A DNA stretch of 64,000 bases from Acidobacteriota bacterium (GTDB lineage Bacteria > Acidobacteriota > Terriglobia > Acidiferrales > UBA7541), in the NCBI GenBank assembly GCA_013289695.1, contig JABCZK010000005.1, forward strand, positions 62,001-126,000, written 5' to 3'. The notes below the pieces were generated by a model. The model had not been told where the DNA came from. It searched no databases and saw only the letters and a list, made by a program, of their open reading frames with translations. Shown here one piece after another: positions 56,943 to 64,000 of the stretch; position 1 is the first letter of the stretch; each line of letters starts with the position of its first letter. The translations under genes and the position numbers were made by a program.

Positions 56943-58448
56943 CTAACGGCGGGTACGCTTCCGGGATTTTCTTTTCGCGCGCCTGCGCGCTTTCAGTTTG
57001 GCCCTGCGCACAGCTTTGCTACGGCGTTTCGGTTTCTTGCGCCCTTCGTCGCGTCTAGCCCGCGCCATCATGCGCCGCCGCGCCGCCGCCCAACCCGGCT
57101 TATTGCTCTGACGTCCGCGCGCCACTCCCAGCGCGTCCGCTGGAACATTTTCCGTGATCGTGGACCCCGCCGCGACATACGCGCCGTCGCCAATCCGCAC
57201 CGGCGCCACCAGCGCGCTGTCACTCCCAATGAAAACGCGATTACCGATCGTGGTTTCGTGCTTGGCCACGCCATCGTAGTTGCACGTAATCGTCCCTGCG
57301 CCGATGTTCGCTTCGCGCCCGATGGAGGCGTCGCCCAAATAAGTCAGGTGCCCGGCCTTCGCCCCCTCATGCACCACCGAATTTTTTACTTCCACAAAAT
57401 TTCCAATGTGCGCCCCCGCGCGAATGTCCGCACCAGGACGCAATCGCGCAAACGGTCCCACGTGCGCCCTGTTCCCGACGCGGCTGGAATCCAGCGTCGA
57501 ATGCGCGCCGATAATTACGTCGTCATCCACCCGCGTATCGCGCAACACGCTACCCGTCTGAATCGTGCAGCGCGCGCCGATGCGCGTCTTGCCCAGCAAT
57601 TGCACGCACGGATCAATCACCGTGTCGGGCCCGGCGCTCACTTCCGGATCAATCACCACCGTCTCCGGCAGATAAATCGTCACGCCTGCTTCCATCAACT
57701 CCGCGGCCTTGCGCGCGCGGAAAATCCGGTCCACGTCGGCCAGATTCGCGCGTGTATTGCATCCCAGAATTTCACTGGCGTCCGGAGCCACCTGCGCCAG
57801 CACGCGTTCGTTGCGCTGACGCAACAAAGCGATCGCGTCGGTCAGGTACAACTCGCGATGCGCATTGTTTGGCCGCAAGGCGTTCAGGCAAGGCCACAGT
57901 TTTTCCAGTGTGAAGCAATAAATGCTGGAATTCACTTCGCGGATGGCGCGCTGCTCGGGAGTCGCGGCCTTTTCTTCCACCACGGCTTGCACGCGGCCTT
58001 CGGAATCGCGCACCACGCGGCCGTAATCCGTGGGATCGTTCAGCTCAGCGCTCAGAATCGTTGCGGCTGCTTCGCCGCGGCGATGCGTGTCCAGCAGCGC
58101 TGTCAAAGTTTCCGCGCGCAGCAGCGGAGCATCGCCGGGAACCACGATCACCAGCTTCGCGCTCTTGCGCATCGCGCGCCGCGCCACCTGCAACGCATGA
58201 CCGGTGCCGCGCTGCGGTTGCTGCTTCACCGTATCCGCGCCCAGTGATCCGGCCAGCGCGCCCACTTCTTCGGCCTGGTGCCCCACCACCGCCAGCACTT
58301 GCGCGGCTTTCACCGGCTGGCTGGCGCGGATCACGTGCTCCAGCAGCGGGCGGCCTCCGGCGCGGTGCAACACTTTCGCCAGATCGGAACGCATACGCGT
58401 TCCCTTCCCAGCGGCCAGAATCACAATCACAGTGTCGGCGGCAGGCAT
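56943..58448 (-). CDS. glmU: Bifunctional GlcNAc-1-P uridyltransferase/acetyltransferase with a basic tail
   Basis: A 501-residue enzyme started at ATG 58448 (MPAADTVIVILAAGKGTRM); an ORF continuing upstream to 58766 contains repeat DNA. The N-terminal pyrophosphorylase domain (LAAGKGTRMRSDLAKVLH) makes UDP-GlcNAc. The C-terminal left-handed beta-helix (NIGAGTITCNYDG) acetylates glucosamine-1-phosphate. The catalytic region includes GPFARLRPGA. The last about 42 residues (460-501) are almost all Arg/Lys/Ala, an extension not found in the E. coli protein of 456 residues. GlmU supplies peptidoglycan and lipid A precursors in the cytoplasm. Confidence 0.92.
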   Translation of the reverse strand: MPAADTVIVILAAGKGTRMRSDLAKVLHRAGGRPLLEHVIRASQPVKAAQVLAVVGHQAEEVGALAGSLGADTVKQQPQRGTGHALQVARRAMRKSAKLVIVVPGDAPLLRAETLTALLDTHRRGEAAATILSAELNDPTDYGRVVRDSEGRVQAVVEEKAATPEQRAIREVNSSIYCFTLEKLWPCLNALRPNNAHRELYLTDAIALLRQRNERVLAQVAPDASEILGCNTRANLADVDRIFRARKAAELMEAGVTIYLPETVVIDPEVSAGPDTVIDPCVQLLGKTRIGARCTIQTGSVLRDTRVDDDVIIGAHSTLDSSRVGNRAHVGPFARLRPGADIRAGAHIGNFVEVKNSVVHEGAKAGHLTYLGDASIGREANIGAGTITCNYDGVAKHETTIGNRVFIGSDSALVAPVRIGDGAYVAAGSTITENVPADALGVARGRQSNKPGWAAARRRMMARARRDEGRKKPKRRSKAVRRAKLKARRRAKRKSRKRTRR

Positions 58449-58769
58449 GCGAAAGGTATTGTCGCTTCCCCGCACATCTTTGGCAATCGAAACAGCCTCA
58501 CCGAGCTTGCGCCTTTCCGCCCTCGTGGCGCATCCATGCAATCCAGGTTTTTCCGTAGGGGCGGGTCTCAGACCCGCCCCTGTTGCCGCAAGCACAAAGT
58601 CCGTGCATTTGATGCCGTGCGCCGTCATCCTGAACCCGCGACCGCGGGTGAAGGATCGCGCTTCGCCTTTCGGTCTTCGTTGCCGTACGCACCGCGTCGA
58701 ACGCACAATATTCGTGCATTTGTTAACCAAAGCGATATATTTCCTCGCAGGCGGAACCGGAGGCACGCG
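58449..58769. other. Gap upstream of glmU with repeats
   Basis: A 321-base gap. The palindrome AGGGGCGGGTCT-C-AGACCCGCCCCT (58557-58581) and a family C-like unit (58624-58660, GTCATCCTGAACCCGCGACC) are visible. This DNA is open in the glmU frame but is not considered coding. Confidence 0.6.
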
Positions 58770-59597
58770 ATGTTTTGTCGAAACTGCGGAACAGCCAATC
58801 CCGATTCAGGGCAATTCTGCTCGAAGTGCGGACAACCACTTTCTTCCGCCGCCGCTCGCACGACGCCCGGTCCCACGCCGGTCCCCGGAGGTTCATTCGC
58901 AACTCCACCGGTCGTCGGCGACACGCCCACCAGCGGCAAAGCCATCGCCAGCCTGGTCTGTGGAATCTTTACGTTTTTCTTTCCCGCCTCCATCGCCGCA
59001 ATTATTCTCGGCCACATCTCGCTGTCGGAGATTCGCAATTCCGCGGGCCGAATTGGTGGTCGCGGCATCGCCATCACCGGCCTGGTGCTGGGATATCTCG
59101 GCCTCGTCATCATTCCCGCCATGATCGTCGCCGCGATCGCGATTCCCAATCTGCTGCGCGCGCGCTTCGCTGCGAACGAGGCTTCGGCCGTCGGCTCGCT
59201 CCGTTCTGTCAACACCGCCGCGATCGTCTATGCGACCAGATTCGAAAATGGCTTTCCTTCCAGTCTGGACGTGTTGGTTGAGGGCACCGCAGGAGATGCG
59301 ACTTGCAATCATGCTGCGTTGCTGGATGCGTCGTTCGGGTCCGTTCGCAAGAACGGATACATTTTCGCTTACACTCCGCAATATCCGGACGGAGCTACTG
59401 CGCCGGTTATTTCACCCAAGGCCGCCGCGAAAGGCTGCACTGCGGGAGGCGCTTCCGGTTACACCGTGACCGCCGATCCCATGCAGCGCGGCACGACTGG
59501 GCGGCGGAGTTTCTATACCGACCAGAGCGGAGTCATTCGGTTTTCAGGGAACGGCGAATCCGCGACGGCCCATAGTCCGCCGCTCTACCAGCGGTAA
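58770..59597 (+). CDS. Zinc-ribbon/DUF4190/pilin-like fusion protein
   Basis: A 275-residue protein with CGGAGG before ATG 58770. It starts with a zinc ribbon, CRNCG...CSKCG (about 3-21). A Pro/Gly linker follows, then a DUF4190-like pair of membrane helices (about 52-115, KAIASLVCGIFTFFFP and GIAITGLVLGYLGLV). The helix IPNLLRARFAANEASAVGSL and the following globular part look like a type II pseudopilin, with the Gly-x-Ala region replaced. Membrane topology puts the C-terminus outside. The combination is unusual; a role in pilus or secretion assembly is inferred only. Confidence 0.65.
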   Translation: MFCRNCGTANPDSGQFCSKCGQPLSSAAARTTPGPTPVPGGSFATPPVVGDTPTSGKAIASLVCGIFTFFFPASIAAIILGHISLSEIRNSAGRIGGRGIAITGLVLGYLGLVIIPAMIVAAIAIPNLLRARFAANEASAVGSLRSVNTAAIVYATRFENGFPSSLDVLVEGTAGDATCNHAALLDASFGSVRKNGYIFAYTPQYPDGATAPVISPKAAAKGCTAGGASGYTVTADPMQRGTTGRRSFYTDQSGVIRFSGNGESATAHSPPLYQR

Positions 59598-59697
59598 TTT
59601 CACAGGACAATTTGGCCGCTCCATTCGGATAGCGCGAATTTCCCGCGCCGCATAAATTGTGCGAGCATCAAAAGAGCAGCGTATGAAAGCACGAAGA

Positions 59698-59743
59698 GCT
59701 TTGTGAGTCGTGGCTTTAGCCGCTGCAGTTCCGATTTTGCAGC
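59698..59743 (+). repeat. Family A composite repeat
   Basis: CTTTGTGAGTCGTGGCTTTA followed by GCCGCTGCAGTTCCGATTTTGCAG, a fusion of the first half of the main unit with the tail unit seen at 28761. Confidence 0.7.
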
Positions 59744-59773
59744 TGTCGCAGAGAATCTCTCGCGCCTGAGGAA

Positions 59774-60490
59774 ATGGTCTTGAACACAGCTCAGCGACAG
59801 TCAGAGACGCCGAAGACGATGCACAGCCTGGACAATCCAATCTGGAATTCGCTCTCGACGCTCCACTCGCACTTCGCCGAAGGCGACGAACTTGCGAAGC
59901 GCTATTCACCGGAAGTAACTCTGCTCGCCGCGATGGGCGAACCGACGAACGATGCGTATGCATCGCTCGCGAGGACTCTGCGGCGTACCGGCGCCGCGTT
60001 GTTTCTGGATCAGCCGCCGCAGATTCCCGCGGGATGGATCACCGTTCATTCGTCGCCGATCGTACAAATGGTGTGCGAAAAGCCGAATCTTGCGCAGGAT
60101 GGCTTTCCCGCGGAAAAACTAACTCCCGCCGATGTGCCGGAAATGGTCGCGCTCGCCGAATTGACCAAGCCCGGCCCCTTCGGCACGCGCACCCGCGAAC
60201 TGGGTGCGTATCTGGGAATTCGTCAAAGCAAACGCCTCGTGGCCATGGCGGGCGAGAGACTTCATCTGCCGGGTTATACCGAAGTCAGCGCGGTCTGCAC
60301 TCATCCGGAATTTCAAGGCCGCGGATATGCTCGCGAGCTGATGTCCATTCTGATGCGTAAAATCGTGCAGCGCGCTGAAACACCCATTCTCCACGTCCGG
60401 CAGGAAAATGTGTCCGCAATTCATCTGTATGAAAAGCTCGGCTTTCGCACGCGCCGCCTGATCCATTTTGTGATTATTCGCAGCGCGTGA
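59774..60490 (+). CDS. GNAT-family N-acetyltransferase
   Basis: A 238-residue protein. The C-terminal GNAT domain (about 110-235, FR47-like) has the acetyl-CoA loop in HPEFQGRGYARELM and the beta-bulge HLYEKLGFRTRR. The first about 100 residues are extra and may bind the substrate. An alternative start at 59819 would cut 15 residues. The protein would acetylate an amine, and the substrate cannot be told. It lies between repeats and the divergent lpxC gene. Confidence 0.8.
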   Translation: MVLNTAQRQSETPKTMHSLDNPIWNSLSTLHSHFAEGDELAKRYSPEVTLLAAMGEPTNDAYASLARTLRRTGAALFLDQPPQIPAGWITVHSSPIVQMVCEKPNLAQDGFPAEKLTPADVPEMVALAELTKPGPFGTRTRELGAYLGIRQSKRLVAMAGERLHLPGYTEVSAVCTHPEFQGRGYARELMSILMRKIVQRAETPILHVRQENVSAIHLYEKLGFRTRRLIHFVIIRSA

Positions 60491-60504
60491 ATATCTCGTG
60501 AGAT

Positions 60505-61410
60505 TTAGAATGTGGCGGGAAGAGAGGCTGTTGCGGGGGGTCGCGCATCCGCGGAATCGTGCGGCGCGGTCGTCTCGGTCCAGAGAGTGTGGTCGGCGAG
60601 CAGCCGCGTAACCAGCTGTGTGTGCAGCGCGTGACCGGCCTTGTGCGCGACGATGCGCGCTTTCAGCGGCCGCCCCACCAGCGCGAGATCGCCGATCAGG
60701 TCCAGCGCCTTGTGCCGCCCGAATTCATCCGGAAAACGCAGCGGGCCGTTCAGTATTCCTTCGTCGTCCAGCACGATCGCGTTTTCCACCGAGCCGCCGC
60801 GAATCAATCCCATCGCTTGCAAGCCCGCAAAGTCTTTCATGAAACCGAAGGTGCGCGCCGGCGCCAGTTCGCGGCTGAAAGATTGGCGGTCCACGGTCAT
60901 CTCCACTTCCTGCGGACCCACATTCGGATGTTTGTAGTCCACGAAGCAGTGCACGCGGAATTCTTCCGCCGGATAGATTCCGATGCGGCGGTCACCATCG
61001 GAAAATTCCAGCGGTTTGATCACGCGAATGTAACGTCGCTGCCGCCGCAGTTTGCGAATCCCGGCTTGCGCCAGCAGTTCGATGAAGGGTTTCGAGGAGC
61101 CGTCCAGGATCGGGAGTTCCAGCGCGTCCAGCTCGACGTACACATTGTCAACACCGCAGGAGTATAGCGCTGCGAGCAGGTGCTCCACGGTAGAGAGCAG
61201 CACGCCCTGCTTCATCAAGCTGGTGGCATAGCTCACCCGCGCGACGTTGCGAACGTGCGCTTCGATCTCGAAGTTGTCGAGGTCCACCCGCCGGAAAACG
61301 ATGCCGGTGTCCGCGGGAGCTGGAACCAACCGCAGGTGGCAGCGCACGGCGGTGTGAAGTCCGACGCCGCGAGTTTCGACCGGTCTTTGTATTGTGAGTT
61401 GATAAGGCAT
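60505..61410 (-). CDS. lpxC: UDP-3-O-acyl-N-acetylglucosamine deacetylase
   Basis: A 301-residue enzyme. Zinc ligands fit the family: His in STVEHLLAALYS, and His plus Asp in GRHKALDLIGD. The catalytic His lies in AHKAGHALH. It removes an acetyl group in the committed step of lipid A synthesis in the cytoplasm, so the cell has an outer membrane with lipopolysaccharide or a related glycolipid. The stop comes 14 bases after the end of the GNAT gene. The predicted -10 is 48 bases upstream of the ATG. Confidence 0.95.
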   Translation of the reverse strand: MPYQLTIQRPVETRGVGLHTAVRCHLRLVPAPADTGIVFRRVDLDNFEIEAHVRNVARVSYATSLMKQGVLLSTVEHLLAALYSCGVDNVYVELDALELPILDGSSKPFIELLAQAGIRKLRRQRRYIRVIKPLEFSDGDRRIGIYPAEEFRVHCFVDYKHPNVGPQEVEMTVDRQSFSRELAPARTFGFMKDFAGLQAMGLIRGGSVENAIVLDDEGILNGPLRFPDEFGRHKALDLIGDLALVGRPLKARIVAHKAGHALHTQLVTRLLADHTLWTETTAPHDSADARPPATASLPATF

Positions 61411-61457
61411 CAGCTGGACAGGGTCGTTCTATGCACTTCAGTGGCCCCTCAGCTTGA

Positions 61458-61463
61458 ATTATA
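61458..61463 (-). promoter_or_regulatory. Consensus -10 box of lpxC
   Basis: TATAAT on the minus strand, about 48-53 bases before the ATG, in an A/T-rich region. A weak TTTAAG -35 is 18 bases away. Transcription would start at about 61451. Confidence 0.5.
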
Positions 61464-61553
61464 ACCCTTTACAATCAATAGCTTAAACCAATCAAGACCG
61501 ATAGGTTTCTAATTGTGTGGTAAGAGTACAACAGAACGGTAGGTTCCTACGTG

Positions 61554-61566
61554 GTTCAACGTGAAC
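61554..61566. promoter_or_regulatory. Small inverted repeat near the Ala/Ser-rich gene
   Basis: GTTCA-ACG-TGAAC, followed by GTTAACGGTGAAC, which repeats its right arm. It lies 22 bases downstream of the stop of the Ala/Ser-rich gene on the minus strand, and no close promoter is seen. A protein-binding site is possible. Confidence 0.3.
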
Positions 61567-61587
61567 AGGTTAACGGTGAACGGAGGG

Positions 61588-62151
61588 CTAGGCAGAGACG
61601 TTCAGAAGCTGCCCTTGCGGAGTTGGTTTAGCGCTTGAACTGGCAGCGGGTGAAGCTTCATGAATACCTCCCGGCGCGCGAGTGTCTTGCAATTTCTGGA
61701 GCTGCGTTACGGCGGCGGCATTCTGCTGTGCCGTTGCGGCGCTTTTCGGTGCGGACGTCGCACTTGCGCTCGCGGCGTCCGAACTCGACGCGGAAGTTGT
61801 GACCACGCCAGAGGCGCTATTCTGGCCTGCCAGCGTCGCGGCAGCAGGGAAAGTTGACGAGGTGAAAACATCAGCCGTGCTTTGGCCAGGAGAGAACGTG
61901 ATTTGCTGGGCCAACAGCGTGAATGCCGCTAATTGGGTGTTTCCGCTTGCTAGTGCGCCTTGTTGTCGTTGAGGCGGCAATGTTCCGGATAGGGACACCC
62001 TATCCTGCTGTGAATCAGACGGGAAGACAGCGGGAGCCTCGCTCGCAGAAAGAACCGGGCTGACAGGCTTGGCCTGCGGATTCGAGGCATTTTCTGCCAG
62101 AGAAGGCTGTCCGCCGACCAGCGCCGCGATGTGAAAGTCATTCGAGCCCAT
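61588..62151 (-). CDS. Ala/Ser/Thr-rich hypothetical protein
   Basis: A 187-residue low-complexity protein from ATG 62151, which has GAGG 5 bases upstream; an in-frame ATG at 62265 is possible. It is rich in Ala, Ser, Gln and Thr (for example SGVVTTSASSSDAASASATS), with no Cys, no membrane helix and no recognised domain. Such composition occurs in flagellar hook-length and surface linker proteins, but nothing here proves either. It may not be real, as GC-rich third-base bias can keep a frame open. Confidence 0.35.
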   Translation of the reverse strand: MGSNDFHIAALVGGQPSLAENASNPQAKPVSPVLSASEAPAVFPSDSQQDRVSLSGTLPPQRQQGALASGNTQLAAFTLLAQQITFSPGQSTADVFTSSTFPAAATLAGQNSASGVVTTSASSSDAASASATSAPKSAATAQQNAAAVTQLQKLQDTRAPGGIHEASPAASSSAKPTPQGQLLNVSA

Positions 62152-62316
62152 CTGAACCTCATTCCGGCCTATTAAGTCGTGCGGAATCAGTTGCTCAGAC
62201 CGGTGCGGCCAATCCAAGTCGTACGCCGCGAATCGAACCCAAGACCTATCTTGTCTGTCTAGCATATTGGCTGGCGGGCTCAGAGCATTAGGGCCTTTTA
62301 AGGTGTTGGGGCGTGG

Positions 62317-62346
62317 TTGTTTCGATTGGGCCGTTCCGCGTACAAT
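62317..62346 (+). promoter_or_regulatory. Promoter of lipA
   Basis: TTGTTT (62317-62322) and TACAAT (62341-62346) with an 18-base spacer. The predicted RNA start is about 10-15 bases before the ATG at 62367. Confidence 0.5.
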
Positions 62347-62366
62347 GGATTTTCACCCAAACGCAC

Positions 62367-63275
62367 ATGGCCACGCCCTTTACGATTCTTCCGAATTCCA
62401 CTCCGCCGCCCGCGGCGCATCCGCGACCGTCCTGGTTACGCGTGCGATTTTTCGGCGGACCAAAATACCAGGAATTGAAGCGCACCATGCGCACGCTGGA
62501 TTTGCATACCGTGTGCGAGAGCGCGCGCTGCCCCAACATGGGGGAATGCTGGGAATACGGCACGGCCACGTTCATGATTTTGGGCGACATTTGCACACGG
62601 GCGTGCGGATTCTGCGCGGTGCCGAGTGGCAAGCCTCTGGGCCCTCCGGCGGAAGACGAGCCGGAGCGCGTGGCGGAGGCAGTGGCGAGGATGGGATTGC
62701 GCTACGCGGTGGTGACTTCGGTGAACCGCGACGACCAGCCGGACGGCGGCGCGAAAATTTTTGCGCGCACGATCACGGAAATTCGCGCGCGCGTGCCGGG
62801 ATGCAAAGTGGAAGTACTGATCCCTGATTTTCGCGGTGATTGGAACGCGCTTGCGACTGTGATGGCGGCGAGACCCGACGTGTTGAATCACAACATGGAA
62901 ACCGTGCCGCGGCTTTATCGCCAGGTGCGCAAGGGCGCGGTGTACGAGCGGTCGCTGGAGTTATTGCGGCGCGCGGGAGAAATTATTCCCGGGTTGCCCA
63001 CGAAAACCGGAATGATGCTGGGGCTGGGCGAAACGCGCGAAGAAGTGCTGGCGGCGATGGAAGATATCGTGGCGCAGGGCACGCACATTTTGACGCTCGG
63101 CCAATACATGCAGCCAACGCACGAACATTTGCCGATCGAACGCTACGTGCATCCCGATGAATTCGCGGAATATAAGCAGTTGGGCGAGACGATGGGATTC
63201 AAACACGTGGAAGCCGGACCACTGGTGCGGTCATCGTATCACGCTTTCGAACAGGAAGTGGCGGCACACGGCTGA
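62367..63275 (+). CDS. lipA: Lipoyl synthase
   Basis: A 302-residue radical-SAM enzyme started at ATG 62367 ([12 protein letters not shown]); an in-frame GTG further upstream lies in the promoter. The auxiliary iron-sulphur motif is [12 protein letters not shown] (about 50-61), the radical-SAM motif is CTRACGFC, and the C-terminal Arg-Ser-Ser-Tyr end (VRSSYHA) is conserved. It inserts two sulphur atoms into octanoyl chains on carrier proteins to give lipoate. lipB is not next to it. Confidence 0.95.
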   Translation: MATPFTILPNSTPPPAAHPRPSWLRVRFFGGPKYQELKRTMRTLDLHTVCESARCPNMGECWEYGTATFMILGDICTRACGFCAVPSGKPLGPPAEDEPERVAEAVARMGLRYAVVTSVNRDDQPDGGAKIFARTITEIRARVPGCKVEVLIPDFRGDWNALATVMAARPDVLNHNMETVPRLYRQVRKGAVYERSLELLRRAGEIIPGLPTKTGMMLGLGETREEVLAAMEDIVAQGTHILTLGQYMQPTHEHLPIERYVHPDEFAEYKQLGETMGFKHVEAGPLVRSSYHAFEQEVAAHG

Positions 63276-63353
63276 GGCATGTTCGTTGAATGAAGCGCTG
63301 GCCGTCACGACGTATCTCAGATGTTAAGCGTATGTGTGGCGAACAGTGCGCGG

Positions 63354-63423
63354 GAACTTCAGCGGCTAAAGCCGGGATGCATTCGATGATTTTATCTCGT
63401 GGCTCAAGCCACGACCCACAAAG
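63354..63423 (-). repeat. Family A composite repeat, reverse orientation
   Basis: CTTCAGCGGCTAAAGCCGG is the reverse of the tail unit, and TCGTGGCTCAAGCCACGACC plus CACAAAG is the reverse of the main palindrome. Both units in one place in inverted order confirm that they form one element. Confidence 0.75.
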
Positions 63424-63513
63424 ACTCCCGGGTGTGGCTTATGGAGTGACGCAGCCCTCTTCGAGTTGAGCCTGCCAGCGCCTACGAAACAGTGGCGCTC
63501 CTGCAACGAAAAT

Positions 63514-63532
63514 CGCCGGCGAGACGCCGGCG
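63514..63532. repeat. Short hairpin before the MFS gene
   Basis: CGCCGGCG-AGA-CGCCGGCG, a perfect 8-base-pair stem, 11 bases before the MFS start codon. Its place suggests a regulatory hairpin or another dispersed repeat. Confidence 0.5.
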
Positions 63533-63542
63533 CTACCTTCCC

Positions 63543-64000
63543 ATGAATCCTTGGCGCGGACTGAAAAATCTGCCACGAGAAATGTGGATACTTTCGGCGG
63601 CGACGCTGGTGAATCGCTCCGGAACGATGGTGCTGGCGTTTCTGGTCTTGTACGTGACGCACACCTTGGGTGTGACTCCAGCGCGGGCGGCGCTGGCGCT
63701 GATGGTGTACGGTCTGGCGGCGCTGGTGACCATGCCGATTGCAGGAATTCTGTCCGATCGCGTGGGACCGCTGCCGATCATGAAAGGTTCGCTATTTCTG
63801 ACGGGTTTTCTGCTGCTTTCATTTCCGCTGGCCAAAACTTACAGCACGATTTTGCTGATGACGTTTGCGTTCGCGGTGCTGAATGAATCGGTGCGGCCTG
63901 CGAGCCTTTCGATGGTTTCCGATTTGGTGGCGCCTGCGCAACGCAAAGCGGCGTTCGCGCTCAGCCGGCTCGCTGCAAATCTGGGAATGAGCGTGGGTCC
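63543..64000 (+). CDS. MFS transporter, N-terminal part (runs off the window)
   Basis: The frame from ATG 63543 is open to the end of the window (152 codons). It has a basic N-terminus and at least four hydrophobic helices. The loop between TM2 and TM3 reads GILSDRVGPLPIMKGS, where MFS proteins have GxLaDrxGrkp. It is a 12- or 14-helix carrier for a small solute or drug; the substrate cannot be named. It has no visible partner gene. Confidence 0.8.
   Translation, partial: MNPWRGLKNLPREMWILSAATLVNRSGTMVLAFLVLYVTHTLGVTPARAALALMVYGLAALVTMPIAGILSDRVGPLPIMKGSLFLTGFLLLSFPLAKTYSTILLMTFAFAVLNESVRPASLSMVSDLVAPAQRKAAFALSRLAANLGMSVG

Noticed and set aside
58449..58766. N-terminal extension of glmU
   Set aside because: It consists of repeat DNA; the standard GlmU start is the ATG at 58448.

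Overview
The window is chromosomal DNA of a GC-rich Gram-negative bacterium, most likely an Acidobacteriota member of the Terriglobia type. The clues are two TonB-dependent receptors with an N-terminal carboxypeptidase-regulatory-like domain, a VWFA-related protein of the type common in that phylum, LpxC (hence lipid A), and an origin-proximal ymdB-dnaA-dnaN-gyrB-gyrA block. No rRNA, tRNA, CRISPR array, transposase or prophage was recognised. The identification rests on gene content and protein motifs only; no database search was run.

Layout. (1) 1-408: end of an unknown gene, then zapA. (2) About 500-13970: a metal-handling cassette. It has a CzcCBA-type RND operon (TolC-like channel, lipoprotein adaptor, pump with the divalent-cation DFG...DG motif). 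Convergent to it is an RcnR-like regulator with a P1B-type ATPase whose usual CPC/SPC metal motif reads Ala-Cys-Gly. Two paralogous small CxxCH membrane proteins, a TonB-dependent receptor, a beta-barrel-like protein and a c-type cytochrome complete it. (3) 13982-14180: a probable 6S RNA, folded by eye. (4) 14235-24343: ymdB, dnaA, dnaN, gyrB, gyrA, with DnaA-box-like sites and AT-rich tracts on both sides of dnaA (probable oriC). (5) 24357-46012: accessory and housekeeping genes: VOC protein, VWA protein, LOG protein, TonB, an ACP-FAAL-acyltransferase fusion, a second large TonB-dependent receptor, an ABC exporter, an M48 protease, a cytochrome P450, a PAS-SpoIIE phosphatase and an SRPBCC protein. 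(6) 46084-56420, nearly all minus strand: tyrS, purN, purM, lepB, purF, a small membrane protein, purL, purQ. (7) 56943-64000: glmU, a zinc-ribbon/DUF4190/pilin-like fusion, a GNAT enzyme, lpxC, lipA and the start of an MFS transporter.

How the parts work together. The 0.5-14 kb cassette looks like one system for exporting divalent metals, probably Ni/Co: the regulator carries all four RcnR ligand positions (His3, Cys35, His60, His64) and its promoter holds a TACTGGGG-type operator. The cassette lies between zapA and the 6S RNA/ymdB pair. In many relatives zapA, 6S RNA, rny and ymdB are close together, so an insertion here is plausible. The purine genes make most of the IMP pathway enzymes, but purS is not seen.

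The intergenic DNA is full of short dispersed palindromic repeats in at least three families. In one place they are nested. In another they lie inside the purL reading frame and add about 105 residues to an essential enzyme. This purL insertion, the ACG-type ATPase with its RcnR-like regulator, and the small CxxCH paralogues are the observations most worth following up.
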